A stretch of 64,000 nt of DNA from Kocuria massiliensis (GTDB taxonomy: Bacteria > Actinomycetota > Actinomycetes > Actinomycetales > Micrococcaceae), in assembly GCF_900169715.1 (NCBI RefSeq), contig NZ_LT835160.1, forward strand, positions 558,001 to 622,000. The letters are read 5' to 3'. The notes under the pieces were generated by a model, which had not been told where the DNA came from, made no database searches, and saw nothing but the letters and a program-made list of their open reading frames with translations. Positions 37,274-46,734 of the stretch are shown here, piece after piece. Position numbers and translations under genes: made by a program. Numbering within the stretch: position 1 is the first letter of the stretch; each line of letters begins with the position of its first letter.

Positions 37274-38080
37274 ATGAGAATTGCCACCTGGAATGTGAAC
37301 TCGATCCGCGCGCGAGCAGACCGAGTGGAGGCTTGGCTGGACCGTTCGAACATCGATGTGCTGGCCATCCAGGAGACTAAAGCCAAGGACGAGAACTTCC
37401 CCTTCGCCATGTTTGAACGACTCGGTTATGACGTCGCGCATTTCGGGCTAAACCAGTGGAACGGCGTCGCCATCGCGTCCCGAGTGGGCCTCGACGACGT
37501 CGAACGCACGTTCCCGGGCCAGCCGGTTTTCGGGAAACCCGGCAAGGAAGAGATCCAGGAGGCTCGCGCCATCGCGGCAACCTGCGACGGCGTCCGGGTG
37601 TGGAGCCTGTACATCCCTAATGGTCGCGGGATCGATGACCCCCATATGGCGTACAAGCTTGAATGGCTCAAGGTGCTCCGGGAAGACACGCAAAAGTGGC
37701 TGGCGGAGGACCCTCAAGTGCAGCTGGCCCTCGTGGGCGACTGGAATGTTGCACCTCAAGACGACGACGTCTGGGACATCGACTTTTTCCGCAAGAACAA
37801 CATGACGCACGTGACGGAACCGGAACGCGCCGCGTTCTACTCGTTCCTGGAGGACGCCAACCTGACCGACGTCGCCCGCCCCTATACGCAGGGCGAGAAG
37901 GACTACACCTACTGGGATTACACCTCCCTGCGCTTCCCCAAAAACGAGGGGATGCGGATCGACTTCCAGCTGTACTCGCCGGCACTGGCCGAACGGGTGA
38001 CCGGTGCCGAATACGATCGCGAAGAACGCAAGGGCAAGGGTGCCTCGGACCATCTGCCTGTGGTGGTCGAGATTAAGTAG
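37274..38080 (+). CDS. xth: Exodeoxyribonuclease III
   Basis: 268 residues after AAGGAAG. It is an AP endonuclease and 3'-exonuclease of base excision repair. MRIATWNVNSIRAR provides the metal-binding Asn, IDVLAIQETKAKD the catalytic Glu, IPNGRGIDDPHMAYKLEWL the Tyr/substrate region, LALVGDWNVAPQDDDVWD the Asp-Asn pair, and GASDHLPVVVEI the terminal Asp-His. The full active site is intact. The gene is monocistronic, followed by a terminator hairpin. Confidence 0.95.
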   Translation: MRIATWNVNSIRARADRVEAWLDRSNIDVLAIQETKAKDENFPFAMFERLGYDVAHFGLNQWNGVAIASRVGLDDVERTFPGQPVFGKPGKEEIQEARAIAATCDGVRVWSLYIPNGRGIDDPHMAYKLEWLKVLREDTQKWLAEDPQVQLALVGDWNVAPQDDDVWDIDFFRKNNMTHVTEPERAAFYSFLEDANLTDVARPYTQGEKDYTYWDYTSLRFPKNEGMRIDFQLYSPALAERVTGAEYDREERKGKGASDHLPVVVEIK

Positions 38081-38104
38081 GCCGTCGTCGTGGACGGGGT
38101 GACT

Positions 38105-38137
38105 CGGGGGCGAATTTCAGGCCGCCCCCGGGTTTTT
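38105..38137 (+). terminator. Factor-independent terminator after xth
   Basis: An 8-bp GC-rich stem (38105-38112 CGGGGGCG with 38123-38130) with a 10-base loop, followed by GGTTTTTC. It starts 24 bases after the xth stop codon and has the proper T-run. Confidence 0.75.
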
Positions 38138-38219
38138 CACAAAAAAATATCTCAAAATTGATGTACTTCTACATCCCAGGAGGGATGCCCCACCGTTTCC
38201 TCACACCCCCTAGGAACCC

Positions 38220-39236
38220 ATGACGTACACGCGACGGAATCATCAGCTCGGTCCTCACACCGAGGCTCAGATGGCAACCAGCCAGCCCAAACGCCCCTGG
38301 TACAAACGGAAAGGTCCGCGCATTGCGGCAGGTGCCACGCTATGCGCCGTCGCTGTAGCGGCAACTCTTGGATTCATTGCCACGAATCACTTGGCGAACA
38401 ATCTGCACACCACCGAAGTCAGCGGGCTCGCGTCGAATTCCAACCACGACGGGCCGCTCAATATCTTGGTGATTGGCTCTGACGGGCGAGACGGATCAAT
38501 CAACGCCGGAGAAGCCGAAGGGCGCCGCAGCGATTCGCTCATGATCCTTCACCTCAATTCCGCCCACACCCAGGCCACCGGCATCCAAATCCCCCGCGAC
38601 ACCATGGTGAAGCCGCCCAAGAATTCCAAAGAATATGCGTCCGATCCCCAACAGCCGGTCCAGATCAATTCATTTCTCGATGAAGGGGATTCACAGCTCG
38701 TCTCAGCGGTCACGGATCTCACGGGCATTCCACTCGACCACTCCGTAGACGTCAGCTTCGGGGGCTTCATGTCGGTCGTTGATGCTCTCGACGGGATCAC
38801 CATGTGCCTCCCGGAGGCCCTTCATGATCCAGACGCCAACCTGAACCTACCCGCCGGATGCCAGACCCTACACGGTAAAGACGCTTTGGCCATGGCCCGC
38901 ACCCGCCACGCCATCGGCGACGGCAGCGACCTCGCCAGGATCAAACACCAGCAGCAGGTGATGGCCGCCATCCTGGACAAAGTCAAAAAGGACAACGTCC
39001 TGAGCAATCCCACGAAGATGTTCGACCTTATGAACAAGGCGTCCTCTTCCATCACCGTGGACAGCGGACTCAAAGATCAGAAAGAACTCGCCGCAGTGCT
39101 CAAATCTTTCTCGCAGGCCGGCCTCGACCGCATGGAATTCAGGCAATTGCCCGTGGAGCCGTACCCGCTCGACCCCAACCGGGTACAGCTCTCCAACGAC
39201 GGCGAGGCCTTCCTCAAATCCTTCCAGCACGATTGA
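38220..39236 (+). CDS. LytR-CpsA-Psr (LCP) family cell-wall ligase
   Basis: 338 residues from the ATG at 38220 (AGGA upstream); an ATG at 38271 with GAGG is an equal candidate. One membrane anchor (IAAGATLCAVAVAATLGFIA) is followed by an extracellular LCP domain: NILVIGSDGRDG, RRSDSLMILHLNS, IPRDTMV, INSFLDEGDS, VDVSFGGFMSVVDALDGI and ARTRHAIGDGSDLARIKHQQQ. Asp and Arg residues for metal-pyrophosphate binding are present. Such enzymes attach polymers such as teichoic acid or arabinogalactan to peptidoglycan from lipid carriers. Confidence 0.92.
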   Translation: MTYTRRNHQLGPHTEAQMATSQPKRPWYKRKGPRIAAGATLCAVAVAATLGFIATNHLANNLHTTEVSGLASNSNHDGPLNILVIGSDGRDGSINAGEAEGRRSDSLMILHLNSAHTQATGIQIPRDTMVKPPKNSKEYASDPQQPVQINSFLDEGDSQLVSAVTDLTGIPLDHSVDVSFGGFMSVVDALDGITMCLPEALHDPDANLNLPAGCQTLHGKDALAMARTRHAIGDGSDLARIKHQQQVMAAILDKVKKDNVLSNPTKMFDLMNKASSSITVDSGLKDQKELAAVLKSFSQAGLDRMEFRQLPVEPYPLDPNRVQLSNDGEAFLKSFQHD

Positions 39237-39345
39237 CGGCTCATCACCGGGCGTGAGGAACATACTCACCTCACACCTGGTGTTTTGTCGTTACCTCGCG
39301 AGAAGGATCGAACGGCGTCGTCGTTCTACACCGAGAGTCGGAGAC

Positions 39346-39858
39346 CTAGATCCCGAAGGGCTCCGCATAACGCACCCGTCCACTCGGTACCTGGCCGCCA
39401 TCAAGCGAAAGCACCATCAAGGCCCCGTCGGGGACATCGATGCTCAGGTCAATGCCGTAGTCCGACGCCGGGACGAACCCGAACCGCGGGTAATAGCCTT
39501 GGTGGCCCAAGACGACGACCGTGCCCTCACCCTGTTGTCGAGCACTTTCCAGCGCGGCTCCGATCACGGCCGTTCCAACACCGGACCGCTGATATTCCGG
39601 CAAGACGGCGCACGGCGCCAAACATAATGCGGGTTGTTCACCCACATGACAGCGGGTCAGCAAGGCATACCCGATCACCGATCCATCGGAATCGGTCGCA
39701 ACGAAAGATAGCCCTTTGATCCACGCTGGATCCCGTCGCAACGCCTCAACCAGCTCGGCCTCTTCAGAGGTTTCAAAGGTCGCCTCAAGAACTCGGCCGA
39801 TTGCAGGAACATCAGCCGGAGTTTCGGGACGGATCTCCCCTGTTACAACACCATCCAT
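39346..39858 (-). CDS. GNAT-family N-acetyltransferase
   Basis: 170 residues. IRPETPADVPAIGRVLEATF is the usual N-terminal strand-helix. The acetyl-CoA site is LAPCAVLPEYQRSGVGTAVIGAALESAR with the Q/R-x-x-G-x-G/A loop, and VVLGHQGYYPRFGFVPASDYGI is typical of YhbS-like members. The acceptor is unknown. It converges with the LCP gene and lies downstream of an MFS transporter on the same strand. Confidence 0.9.
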   Translation of the reverse strand: MDGVVTGEIRPETPADVPAIGRVLEATFETSEEAELVEALRRDPAWIKGLSFVATDSDGSVIGYALLTRCHVGEQPALCLAPCAVLPEYQRSGVGTAVIGAALESARQQGEGTVVVLGHQGYYPRFGFVPASDYGIDLSIDVPDGALMVLSLDGGQVPSGRVRYAEPFGI

Positions 39859-39898
39859 GGGTCACAGACTACCGATTTCCCGACGGCTCACGGCTTCG

Positions 39899-41236
39899 TT
39901 ATGCGTTGATCTCTTCCAAGCTACGGTTCTTCGTTTCGGGTGCCATGAAAACACAAATCAACAGTCCCGTGAGGCCCACGGCGGCAAAGACCCACAAGGC
40001 CACGTTGTTTCCCCACGCCGCGACCATATTCGGGAACGCAATGACACCCAAGATCGAGCCAATGCGGCTCACCGACGTCGCTAGTCCGGACCCCGTGGCC
40101 CGCAACTCGGTCGGGAAGAGCTCCGTCGGGTACACGAAGTTCAGAATGCCGCCGCCAGAATTGGAGAAGAGAACCGCGATGCTGAACAGGACAATCAAGA
40201 AGATCAGGTGAGGGTTGACCGTCATCGCCAACACTGCGAGGGAGGCTGTCAGCCCGGCAAAGGAGGTGATGATGAGCGGGCGCCTCCCCCACGAATCCAC
40301 CAGGTTCATTCCGATGACCGAGCCGACAAGGCCCAAAACCGCCACGATGCCGGATCCCACGATGACGGCGACGTGATTCCCTTGGGTAAAGGGCGCAAGA
40401 ATCGTTGGGGTGTACATCGAAATTCCGTAGTAGGCCGTGGCGTAGCAAAACCAGAACCCGCACACGAAGAGCGTTCGATTTCTCTGGCGGCCTTTGAAGA
40501 GGCTCACGAGGCGTGCCGCCTGAGCAGGAGCTTGGGCGGGTTCAGCAGCTTCGGCCTGGACCTCATCCCGGCTTGGACGCACCCCCGTAATTTTCTCGAC
40601 GACGTCGCGAGCTTCTTGGTGACGGCCGTGGGCCACCAACCACCGAGGCGACTCGGGAAGCGTGACGCGGAAGGCAAAAACTATCAGGGCGAAGATGGCG
40701 CCCACCAAGAGCATTGCCCTCCAGGCAAAGTCGCCCAGGGGCAGAGTCAGCAGTCCCACAAGATAGGCCACAACGGCCCCGGCAAACCACATCGCACCCA
40801 ACGACGTCGACAGCCTGCCGCGGCCCTTCTTGGACGCGAATTCCGAAACAAGGGTCGCAGAAATCGGGTAGTCAGCTCCGATACCGATACCCAAAAGGAA
40901 CCGGAAAATCACCAGCCACCAGAGGTCTGGCGCAAAAGCCGTCAGGACGGCAAAGAGGACGAATGCCAAAAGATCGATGATGTACATCGCCTTGCGGCCA
41001 AACCGGTCCGTGAGGTTTCCCAGCGATACCGCACCAATGAATGAGCCAATAATGGCGCTACTGGTCAAAATCGATTTTTCCGCCGCACCCAAGCCCCATT
41101 CGCCCGCGATCATCGGCATAGCGACGGCAATGATGGTCAAATCAAAGCCATCCAAAAAGACCCCACCGGCCGAAAGCAACGTCACTTTTCGCTGAAATTT
41201 CCGCGTTCGAGAGCTGTCGTAATGGTCTAAATTCAT
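39899..41236 (-). CDS. MFS transporter, sugar-porter/aromatic-acid type
   Basis: 445 residues, twelve helices. VFLDGFDLTIIAVAMPMI matches the D-x-x-D in helix 1 of the sugar/AAHS groups, and GNLTDRFGRKAMYIIDLLAF is motif A. RFLLGIGIGADYPISATLVSEF in helix 4 and PESPRWLV after helix 6 are sugar-porter signatures. VYPTELFPTELRATGSGLATSVSRIGS follows near helix 10. It is a proton-coupled importer of a sugar, inositol or organic acid. AGGGGATACCC precedes the ATG. Confidence 0.88.
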   Translation of the reverse strand: MNLDHYDSSRTRKFQRKVTLLSAGGVFLDGFDLTIIAVAMPMIAGEWGLGAAEKSILTSSAIIGSFIGAVSLGNLTDRFGRKAMYIIDLLAFVLFAVLTAFAPDLWWLVIFRFLLGIGIGADYPISATLVSEFASKKGRGRLSTSLGAMWFAGAVVAYLVGLLTLPLGDFAWRAMLLVGAIFALIVFAFRVTLPESPRWLVAHGRHQEARDVVEKITGVRPSRDEVQAEAAEPAQAPAQAARLVSLFKGRQRNRTLFVCGFWFCYATAYYGISMYTPTILAPFTQGNHVAVIVGSGIVAVLGLVGSVIGMNLVDSWGRRPLIITSFAGLTASLAVLAMTVNPHLIFLIVLFSIAVLFSNSGGGILNFVYPTELFPTELRATGSGLATSVSRIGSILGVIAFPNMVAAWGNNVALWVFAAVGLTGLLICVFMAPETKNRSLEEINA

Positions 41237-41424
41237 GGGTATCCCCTGTTCCGGCGGGCATTTTGGTGAGCACCTGTCCCGACGATGGTAGGTCTCTGCC
41301 GGGGGCCGAATGTCGTGCGTGAATCTACTTCAAGGTTTCGAGCCCGTGAAATGTTGTCGGCGGCGGAAATTGCAGGGCCGGCTGCCCTGATCGAGAAAGT
41401 CCAGACCCCACACCGGTTAAAAAG

Positions 41425-41460
41425 AAAACCGCCCCGCATAGAAGCCTACGGGGCGGTTTT
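41425..41460 (-). terminator. Terminator of the tRNA operon
   Basis: An 11-bp perfect inverted repeat (41425-41435 AAAACCGCCCC with 41450-41460) with a 14-base loop. Read on the minus strand it lies directly after tRNA-Phe and is followed by TTTTCTTTTT, an ideal T-tract. Confidence 0.9.
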
Positions 41461-41463
41461 CAG

Positions 41464-41536
41464 TGGCTCCGACCGGCGTCGATCCGGTGACCTTACGATT
41501 TTCAGTCGTACGCTCTACCAACTGAGCTACAGAGCC
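41464..41536 (-). tRNA. tRNA-Phe (anticodon GAA)
   Basis: Read from 41536 downward: acceptor GGCTCTG pairs with CGGAGCC, followed by discriminator A. D arm GCTC-AGTTGGTA-GAGC, anticodon stem TACGA/TCGTA with loop CTGAAAA (anticodon GAA), and T arm ACCGG-ATCGACG-CCGGT are all formed. The 3' CCA is not encoded. It is the last of three clustered tRNA genes. Confidence 0.95.
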
Positions 41537-41608
41537 AGGCATTTCTTCTCAGATATGCCACGACGGCGTCTTCACCTGAATTTCTTCAGAAGAAATACGC
41601 CGCCTAAG

Positions 41609-41682
41609 CGACCCTGACGGGACTTGAACCCGCGACCTCCGCCGTGACAGGGCGGCGCGCTAACCAACTGCGCTACAGGGCC
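41609..41682 (-). tRNA. tRNA-Asp (anticodon GTC)
   Basis: Acceptor GGCCCTG pairs with CAGGGTC, discriminator G as expected for Asp. Anticodon arm CCGCC-CTGTCAC-GGCGG gives anticodon GTC. The T loop GTTCAAG is canonical. It is the middle gene of the Glu-Asp-Phe set. CCA is not encoded. Confidence 0.95.
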
Positions 41683-41751
41683 TTGGTGTTTTTCCAACGA
41701 GAATCAATCTTATTGGAACCACATGTGGTGAGCAAATCCGAAGAGTTGCAG

Positions 41752-41824
41752 TACCCCCAACGGGATTCGAACCCGTGCCGCCGCCGTGAAAGGGCGGTGT
41801 CCTAGGCCGCTAGACGATGGGGGC
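41752..41824 (-). tRNA. tRNA-Glu (anticodon TTC)
   Basis: Acceptor GCCCCCA pairs with TGGGGGT (first pair G-T), discriminator A. Anticodon arm CCGCC-CTTTCAC-GGCGG gives anticodon TTC. T arm CGGGTTCGAATCCCG is canonical. It is the first gene of the cluster in transcription order. Confidence 0.95.
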
Positions 41825-41981
41825 TTAGGCCAGCTCGGGAAGCTTTCCTCGCTTGGACCTCCATAAGCATAATCGCCTCCAGCGTGAAAGTACAAATCGA
41901 ATCCGCCGAAAGCGTCGCGAATCACAAAACAGCGAGCGGAACCCCCGAGATGCACGGCACCCCGGGGGATCACGTGGGCCT

Positions 41982-43007
41982 CTAGCCCCAGACCACGCCC
42001 GCTTCGGGGGCAGTCTCGATACGGTCGTCGTCGAGATCCGGAACAATCATCACCGGATTATCCGCCGCGTGCAGCACACCCTGCGAGGTGGAGCCCAGGA
42101 TCATGCCGGTCAGCCCGCCACGACCACGGGTGCCGACGACGATCATGTCAGCTTCCTCGCCGGCGTCGATCAAGACCTTCACCGGCGATCCGTCGACAAG
42201 TTCCGCCGTCACCTCAAGATCCGGGTAGTAGCCCTTCACCCATTTCTTGGCCGACTCCTGCAATTGCTCGACTTCGCGGTACATCGCCTCGAAGTCCACG
42301 GCCGCCGGAACCCAGTTCACGGCCCCCGTAAACGGAGCCAATGCATTGACCAGAGTGAGGTTAACACCCATGAGCTCGGCCTGTTCGGCGGCCTTGAGGA
42401 TAGCGATGCGGGCCTGGTCCGAACCATCGGAACCAACAGCCACGCCGTGCGATGGCGTGAGGATCGTGGCGTCCTCCGCGTGGCGCTTGGCCCAGTTCAG
42501 GGGGACGACGACGACGGGGCACCGGGACTTCGCCGGGAGGGCCGTCGAAACGGTCCCCAGAAGCCGCCCCAGGAATCCACGGGCCGACCGCGACCCCACC
42601 ACAATGAGCTCGGCGCGCTTGGATAGTTCGATCAAGATTCCTGACGCATCGCCGGTTTCTACGGTCGCGCGCAATTCCACGCCTTCATTTTCGACGCGAC
42701 GATAGCCCTCGTCGAGGATCTGGCGGACGCCGTCTTCCAGAGCTTTGTCGTCAACCATCGAATATCCGGCGTCGAAACCCGTGCCGGTAAAAACGGGAAG
42801 CGAGTACGCGGTGACCAAGCGGACGGGGACCTTGCGTCGTTTAGCCTCAGAGACCGCCCACGTCAGGGCACCATAGCTCTGATCAGAACCGTCGATCCCC
42901 ACGATGATCTCGCCGTGGATTTCACTCAGATTCGATGATTCAGCGCTTTCCGCAAGTGCTCGTGCACCAAAAGTTGTTTCGGGATTGAAGCCTTTGGTCT
43001 CTGACAT
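41982..43007 (-). CDS. Tandem-domain universal stress protein
   Basis: 341 residues with two UspA domains. Domain 1 (about 30-175) begins EIIVGIDGSDQSYGALTWAV and ends VVGSRSARGFLGRLLGTVST, CPVVVVPL. Domain 2 (about 190-330) begins VAVGSDGSDQARIAILKAAE and has VVGTRGRGGLTGMILGSTSQ, NPVMIVPD. Both keep the G-x2-G-x9-G-S/T ATP-binding pattern. Such proteins raise resistance to starvation, hypoxia or oxidative stress in actinobacteria. It follows fprA, separated by a strong terminator, and has a GGAGGGGCGCC ribosome site. Confidence 0.93.
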   Translation of the reverse strand: MSETKGFNPETTFGARALAESAESSNLSEIHGEIIVGIDGSDQSYGALTWAVSEAKRRKVPVRLVTAYSLPVFTGTGFDAGYSMVDDKALEDGVRQILDEGYRRVENEGVELRATVETGDASGILIELSKRAELIVVGSRSARGFLGRLLGTVSTALPAKSRCPVVVVPLNWAKRHAEDATILTPSHGVAVGSDGSDQARIAILKAAEQAELMGVNLTLVNALAPFTGAVNWVPAAVDFEAMYREVEQLQESAKKWVKGYYPDLEVTAELVDGSPVKVLIDAGEEADMIVVGTRGRGGLTGMILGSTSQGVLHAADNPVMIVPDLDDDRIETAPEAGVVWG

Positions 43008-43091
43008 GGCGCCCCTCCTTGGGTAGTTCCTCTTCCTATTCTAGGACGCAAATCACGTTGTGGAGGGGTCAAAAGCAAAGAATTCAGATAT

Positions 43092-43131
43092 GAATGACCG
43101 CCCCTCAGCGAGTGCCGAGGGGCGGTCATTC
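43092..43131 (-). terminator. Strong terminator after fprA
   Basis: A perfect 15-bp inverted repeat (43092-43106 GAATGACCGCCCCTC with 43117-43131) with a 10-base loop starts 23 bases after the fprA stop on the minus strand. It separates fprA from the downstream universal stress gene. Confidence 0.8.
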
Positions 43132-43154
43132 CATCGATACGAGGGCGCGCACGG

Positions 43155-44558
43155 TTACTTTTGGCGGGAAATCTTCACCATGTCCTCACGCGGAACCACC
43201 TTGACGCGCTTACGCGGCTGACCGGCGGCGTCGGTAGCTGCGGCACCCAACGAACGCTCGTGCTCATCCAGGGCGTGCCAGCCTTCCCACGTGGTGAACT
43301 CGATGCCTTTGCCTTCAAGGAATTCCGGCACGCTCTCCGGCTCGGCCTCGCTCGCCGTAAATTCGTGATCCTCGATGAGGTGAGTGATCGTTTCCAGGGC
43401 GTCGGACTTCGTGGAGCCGATCAGGCCGACGGGACCGCGCTTGATCCAGCCGGTTGCGTAGAGACCAGGAATGGCCTTCTCGGTCTCGTCCAGCACACGG
43501 CCCTCCGCGTTGGGGATGACGCCGCGCAGCTTGTCGTAGCCAACCTCCGGCAACTCGGAACCGAAGTAGCCGATCGCCCGGTACACGGCCTGAACCTCGT
43601 ATTCGAGGGTTTCCCCGGTGGGGCGGATGCCGCCGGCGCCGTCGAGCTCGTTGCGTTCCATGCGAATCGCACGAACTTTACCGTTCTCATCCCCCACGAT
43701 CTCCGCCGGAGACTGCAAGAAGTGGAGGTGCAGACGCCGCGAGGCCGTACCCGGATTCTCTCGCTGCTCCTCGCGCCATTTGTCCAAGGTTTTCACCATG
43801 GCCTTGATCTGGTTATTCGATTCGACCGCCGCACGGGAGGCCTCGTCGAATTCGAAGTCTTCGTCATACAGGACGATGTCGACGTCGCGGGACTTCGCGA
43901 GTTCACGCAACTCCAGAGGGGTGAACTTCATCTGCGCTGGGCCGCGTCGACCAAAAATGTGGACGTCGGTCACGGGCGACTTCTTGAAACCCTCGTACAC
44001 ATTCTCCGGAATCTCGGTCACGAGGAGGTCGTCGGCGTGCTTGGACAGTACGCGCGCGACGTCGAGGGCCACGTTGCCGTTACCCAGCACGGCGATCTCG
44101 CGGGCCTCGAGCGGCCACTCGCGGGACACGTCCGGATGACCGTCGTACCACGCCACAAAGTCCGCAGCGCCGTAGGAGCCCTCTAGCTCGACGCCGGGAA
44201 TGTGCAGGGAGGCATCGTAGTAAGCACCGGTCGCAAAGATGACGGCGTCATAATGCTCCCGGAGCTCGGCCAGAGTGATGTCCGTGCCGTATTCGACGTT
44301 GCCGAAGAAGCGAATGGCCGGGTTCTCCATGATCTTGTGCAACGAGGTGATGATGCCCTTGATGCGCGGGTGGTCGGGCGCCACGCCGTACCGAATCAGA
44401 CCGAACGGCGCGGGGTAGCGGTCGAAAATATCGATGCTGACCTCGAGGTTTCCCTCTGCGACGGCGTCGGACTTGGAGAGCAGATCCGAGGCGTACACGC
44501 CTGCGGGGCCCGATCCAATCACGGCAACGCGCAACGGACGTTCGGGGGCTTGAGTCAC
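43155..44558 (-). CDS. fprA: NADPH-ferredoxin reductase, FprA type
   Basis: 467 residues, as in actinobacterial FprA. It passes electrons between NADPH and ferredoxin through FAD. LRVAVIGSGPAGVYASDLL is the FAD fold, PFGLIRYGVAPDHPRIKGI is a strong family signature, IAVLGNGNVALDVARVLSKH is the NADP fold, and YATGWIKRGPVGLIGSTKSDA with GWHALDEHERSLG is the conserved C-terminal part. The full adrenodoxin-reductase-like protein is intact. It may feed P450s or Fe-S enzymes. The gene is divergent from pepO. Confidence 0.95.
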   Translation of the reverse strand: MTQAPERPLRVAVIGSGPAGVYASDLLSKSDAVAEGNLEVSIDIFDRYPAPFGLIRYGVAPDHPRIKGIITSLHKIMENPAIRFFGNVEYGTDITLAELREHYDAVIFATGAYYDASLHIPGVELEGSYGAADFVAWYDGHPDVSREWPLEAREIAVLGNGNVALDVARVLSKHADDLLVTEIPENVYEGFKKSPVTDVHIFGRRGPAQMKFTPLELRELAKSRDVDIVLYDEDFEFDEASRAAVESNNQIKAMVKTLDKWREEQRENPGTASRRLHLHFLQSPAEIVGDENGKVRAIRMERNELDGAGGIRPTGETLEYEVQAVYRAIGYFGSELPEVGYDKLRGVIPNAEGRVLDETEKAIPGLYATGWIKRGPVGLIGSTKSDALETITHLIEDHEFTASEAEPESVPEFLEGKGIEFTTWEGWHALDEHERSLGAAATDAAGQPRKRVKVVPREDMVKISRQK

Positions 44559-44724
44559 GGCGGGGTCCTTTCGTCACGGATTCCGGGCTTCGTTCCCGGC
44601 CCTCTTCCGGAGGGGTAAGCACTATGGCAATGTCCACCAGTCTATCGAGCTGAGCCCTTCGGGGTCAGGGTGACCTTAGTAATTCTTCAGTCGGCGTCAT
44701 GTAGGGATCGGTAGGCTGGGGCAC

Positions 44725-46734
44725 ATGACTTCGAACGCTTCTGATCAGCACACCGCTCCGGCGGAACGCGGCCTGGACACTGCGGGCATGGACACCACCG
44801 TGGATCCCAAGGCAGACCTGTACCGATACGCCAACGGCGCCTGGATCGCTCAGCACGACATCCCCTCCGACCGGGGAATCGACGGCGCGTTCTACGCCCT
44901 GCGCGATCGTTCGGAAGAACAAATCCGTGACATCATCACAGCCGCCGGCGAGGCAGACCCCGAATCCAAGGTGGGCGCCCTCTACAACTCCTTCATGGAC
45001 GAAGAGGCCATCGAAAAAGCCGGCAACCGCCCCTTGGACCCGGACCTTGAGCTATTGCAGACGGCCCAGGACAAAGACGGTCTGGTGATCGTCATGGCGG
45101 CGCTCGACGCGAGCGGCGTCGGGAGCCCCGTGGGCGTGTACGTCAATAATGACGCGAAGAAGGCAACGCAGTACGTTCCTTATCTCGCCCAGTCCGGCCT
45201 GGGGCTGCCCGACGAAGAGTACTACCGCGAGGAAAAGTACGCCGAAATTCGCGAAGCCTACCGAGAGCACATCGCCTCGATGCTCAACATCACTGGCGTC
45301 GCCGAACGCTTCGGGACCAGCCCGGAAGACGCAGCGCAAACGATCTTCGACCTCGAGACCCGGCTGGCCGAACACCACTGGGACAAAGTCGCCTGCCGCG
45401 ACGCCCATAAGACCTACAACCCGTACTCCCCCGACACCCTGAGCACGGATTTCCCCGGGTTCCCGTGGGAGCGGTGGATCGAAGCGTTGGGTGGTACTCG
45501 GGAGGCGTTCGAGCGCGTCGTCGTCGCCCAGCCTTCATATCTTCGCGGATTTGCTGAAATGTGGGCCTCCGAGCCGATGGAACGGTGGGTCCTGTGGCTG
45601 GCCTGGCACATCGTCCATTCACGCGCCGCATTCTTGCACTCGGCGGCCGTGCGGGAAAACTTTGAGTTTTACTCCAAGCGGCTCATGGGCACCGAGGAAA
45701 TGCGGGACCGCTGGAAGCGCGGCGTCGGGCTCGTGGAATCGCTGCTGGGCGAGGAAGTCGGCAAGGAGTACGTGGCGCGCCACTTCCCGCCGGAACACAA
45801 GGCTCGTATGCAGGAGCTCGTGGGGAACCTCATCGAGGCCTACCGGGAATCGATCTCTTCGCTGGAGTGGATGACCCCCGAGACTCGCGAGCGCGCCCTG
45901 GAAAAACTCGGCAAGTTCACGCCCAAGATCGGGTATCCCGACGAGTGGCGCGACTACTCGTCGCTCATCATCGGCGAGAACGTGGTCGAGAACGTCAAGG
46001 CGGGCAACCGTTTTGAACACGACTACGAACTCGGCAAGCTCGGCCAGCCGATCAACGTCCACGAGTGGCACATGACCCCGCAGACCGTGAACGCATATTT
46101 CAACCCGGTGATGAACGAGATCGTTTTCCCTGCCGCGATCCTCCAGCCCCCGTTCTTCTCCATGGAGGCTGAGGACGCCGCAAATTACGGTGGCATTGGC
46201 TCGGTGATCGGGCACGAGATCGGCCACGGATTCGACGATCAGGGCGCCAAATACGACGGCGACGGCAACCTCAACGACTGGTGGACCGAAGCCGATCTCC
46301 GCGAGTTCGAGAAGCGCACGTCCTCCCTGGTCAGCCAGTATTCCGAGTACACCCCGGAGGGCCTCGACCCGGCCGAGGACCGCGTCAACGGCGAACTGAC
46401 CTTGGGCGAAAATATCGGCGATTTGGGCGGATTGACCATCGCGATCAAGGCGTACCGCAAGGCCTTGGACAAGGCCGGAACGAGCCTGGAGGACGCGCCC
46501 AAGGTCGACGGTGTCAGCGCGATCCAGCGGTTGATCCTGGCCTACGCGCAGATTTGGCGCTCGAAGGCCCGGACGCAGACCGCAAAGATGTTGCTCTCGA
46601 TCGACCCGCATTCCCCCTCGGAGTTCCGCTGTAACGGGACGGTGCGCAACGTGGACGAATACCACGAAGCCTTCGGCGTGCAGCCTGGCGACGACATGTG
46701 GCTTGCCCCTGAGGAACGGGTGCGGATTTGGTAA
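44725..46734 (+). CDS. pepO: M13-family zinc metallopeptidase (neprilysin/PepO)
   Basis: 669 residues, normal for the family. Zinc motif HEIGHGFDD (in VIGHEIGHGFDDQGAKYD) plus the third ligand Glu in LGENIGDLGGL are present. NAYFNPVMNEIVFPAAILQPPFF is the substrate-binding NAYY-like region (NAYF here) and SPSEFRCNGTVRNVDEYHEAF, VRIW closes the protein. No signal peptide is seen, so it acts in the cytoplasm. It cleaves oligopeptides. Its stop overlaps the TTG start of the truncated kinase by seven bases. Confidence 0.95.
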   Translation: MTSNASDQHTAPAERGLDTAGMDTTVDPKADLYRYANGAWIAQHDIPSDRGIDGAFYALRDRSEEQIRDIITAAGEADPESKVGALYNSFMDEEAIEKAGNRPLDPDLELLQTAQDKDGLVIVMAALDASGVGSPVGVYVNNDAKKATQYVPYLAQSGLGLPDEEYYREEKYAEIREAYREHIASMLNITGVAERFGTSPEDAAQTIFDLETRLAEHHWDKVACRDAHKTYNPYSPDTLSTDFPGFPWERWIEALGGTREAFERVVVAQPSYLRGFAEMWASEPMERWVLWLAWHIVHSRAAFLHSAAVRENFEFYSKRLMGTEEMRDRWKRGVGLVESLLGEEVGKEYVARHFPPEHKARMQELVGNLIEAYRESISSLEWMTPETRERALEKLGKFTPKIGYPDEWRDYSSLIIGENVVENVKAGNRFEHDYELGKLGQPINVHEWHMTPQTVNAYFNPVMNEIVFPAAILQPPFFSMEAEDAANYGGIGSVIGHEIGHGFDDQGAKYDGDGNLNDWWTEADLREFEKRTSSLVSQYSEYTPEGLDPAEDRVNGELTLGENIGDLGGLTIAIKAYRKALDKAGTSLEDAPKVDGVSAIQRLILAYAQIWRSKARTQTAKMLLSIDPHSPSEFRCNGTVRNVDEYHEAFGVQPGDDMWLAPEERVRIW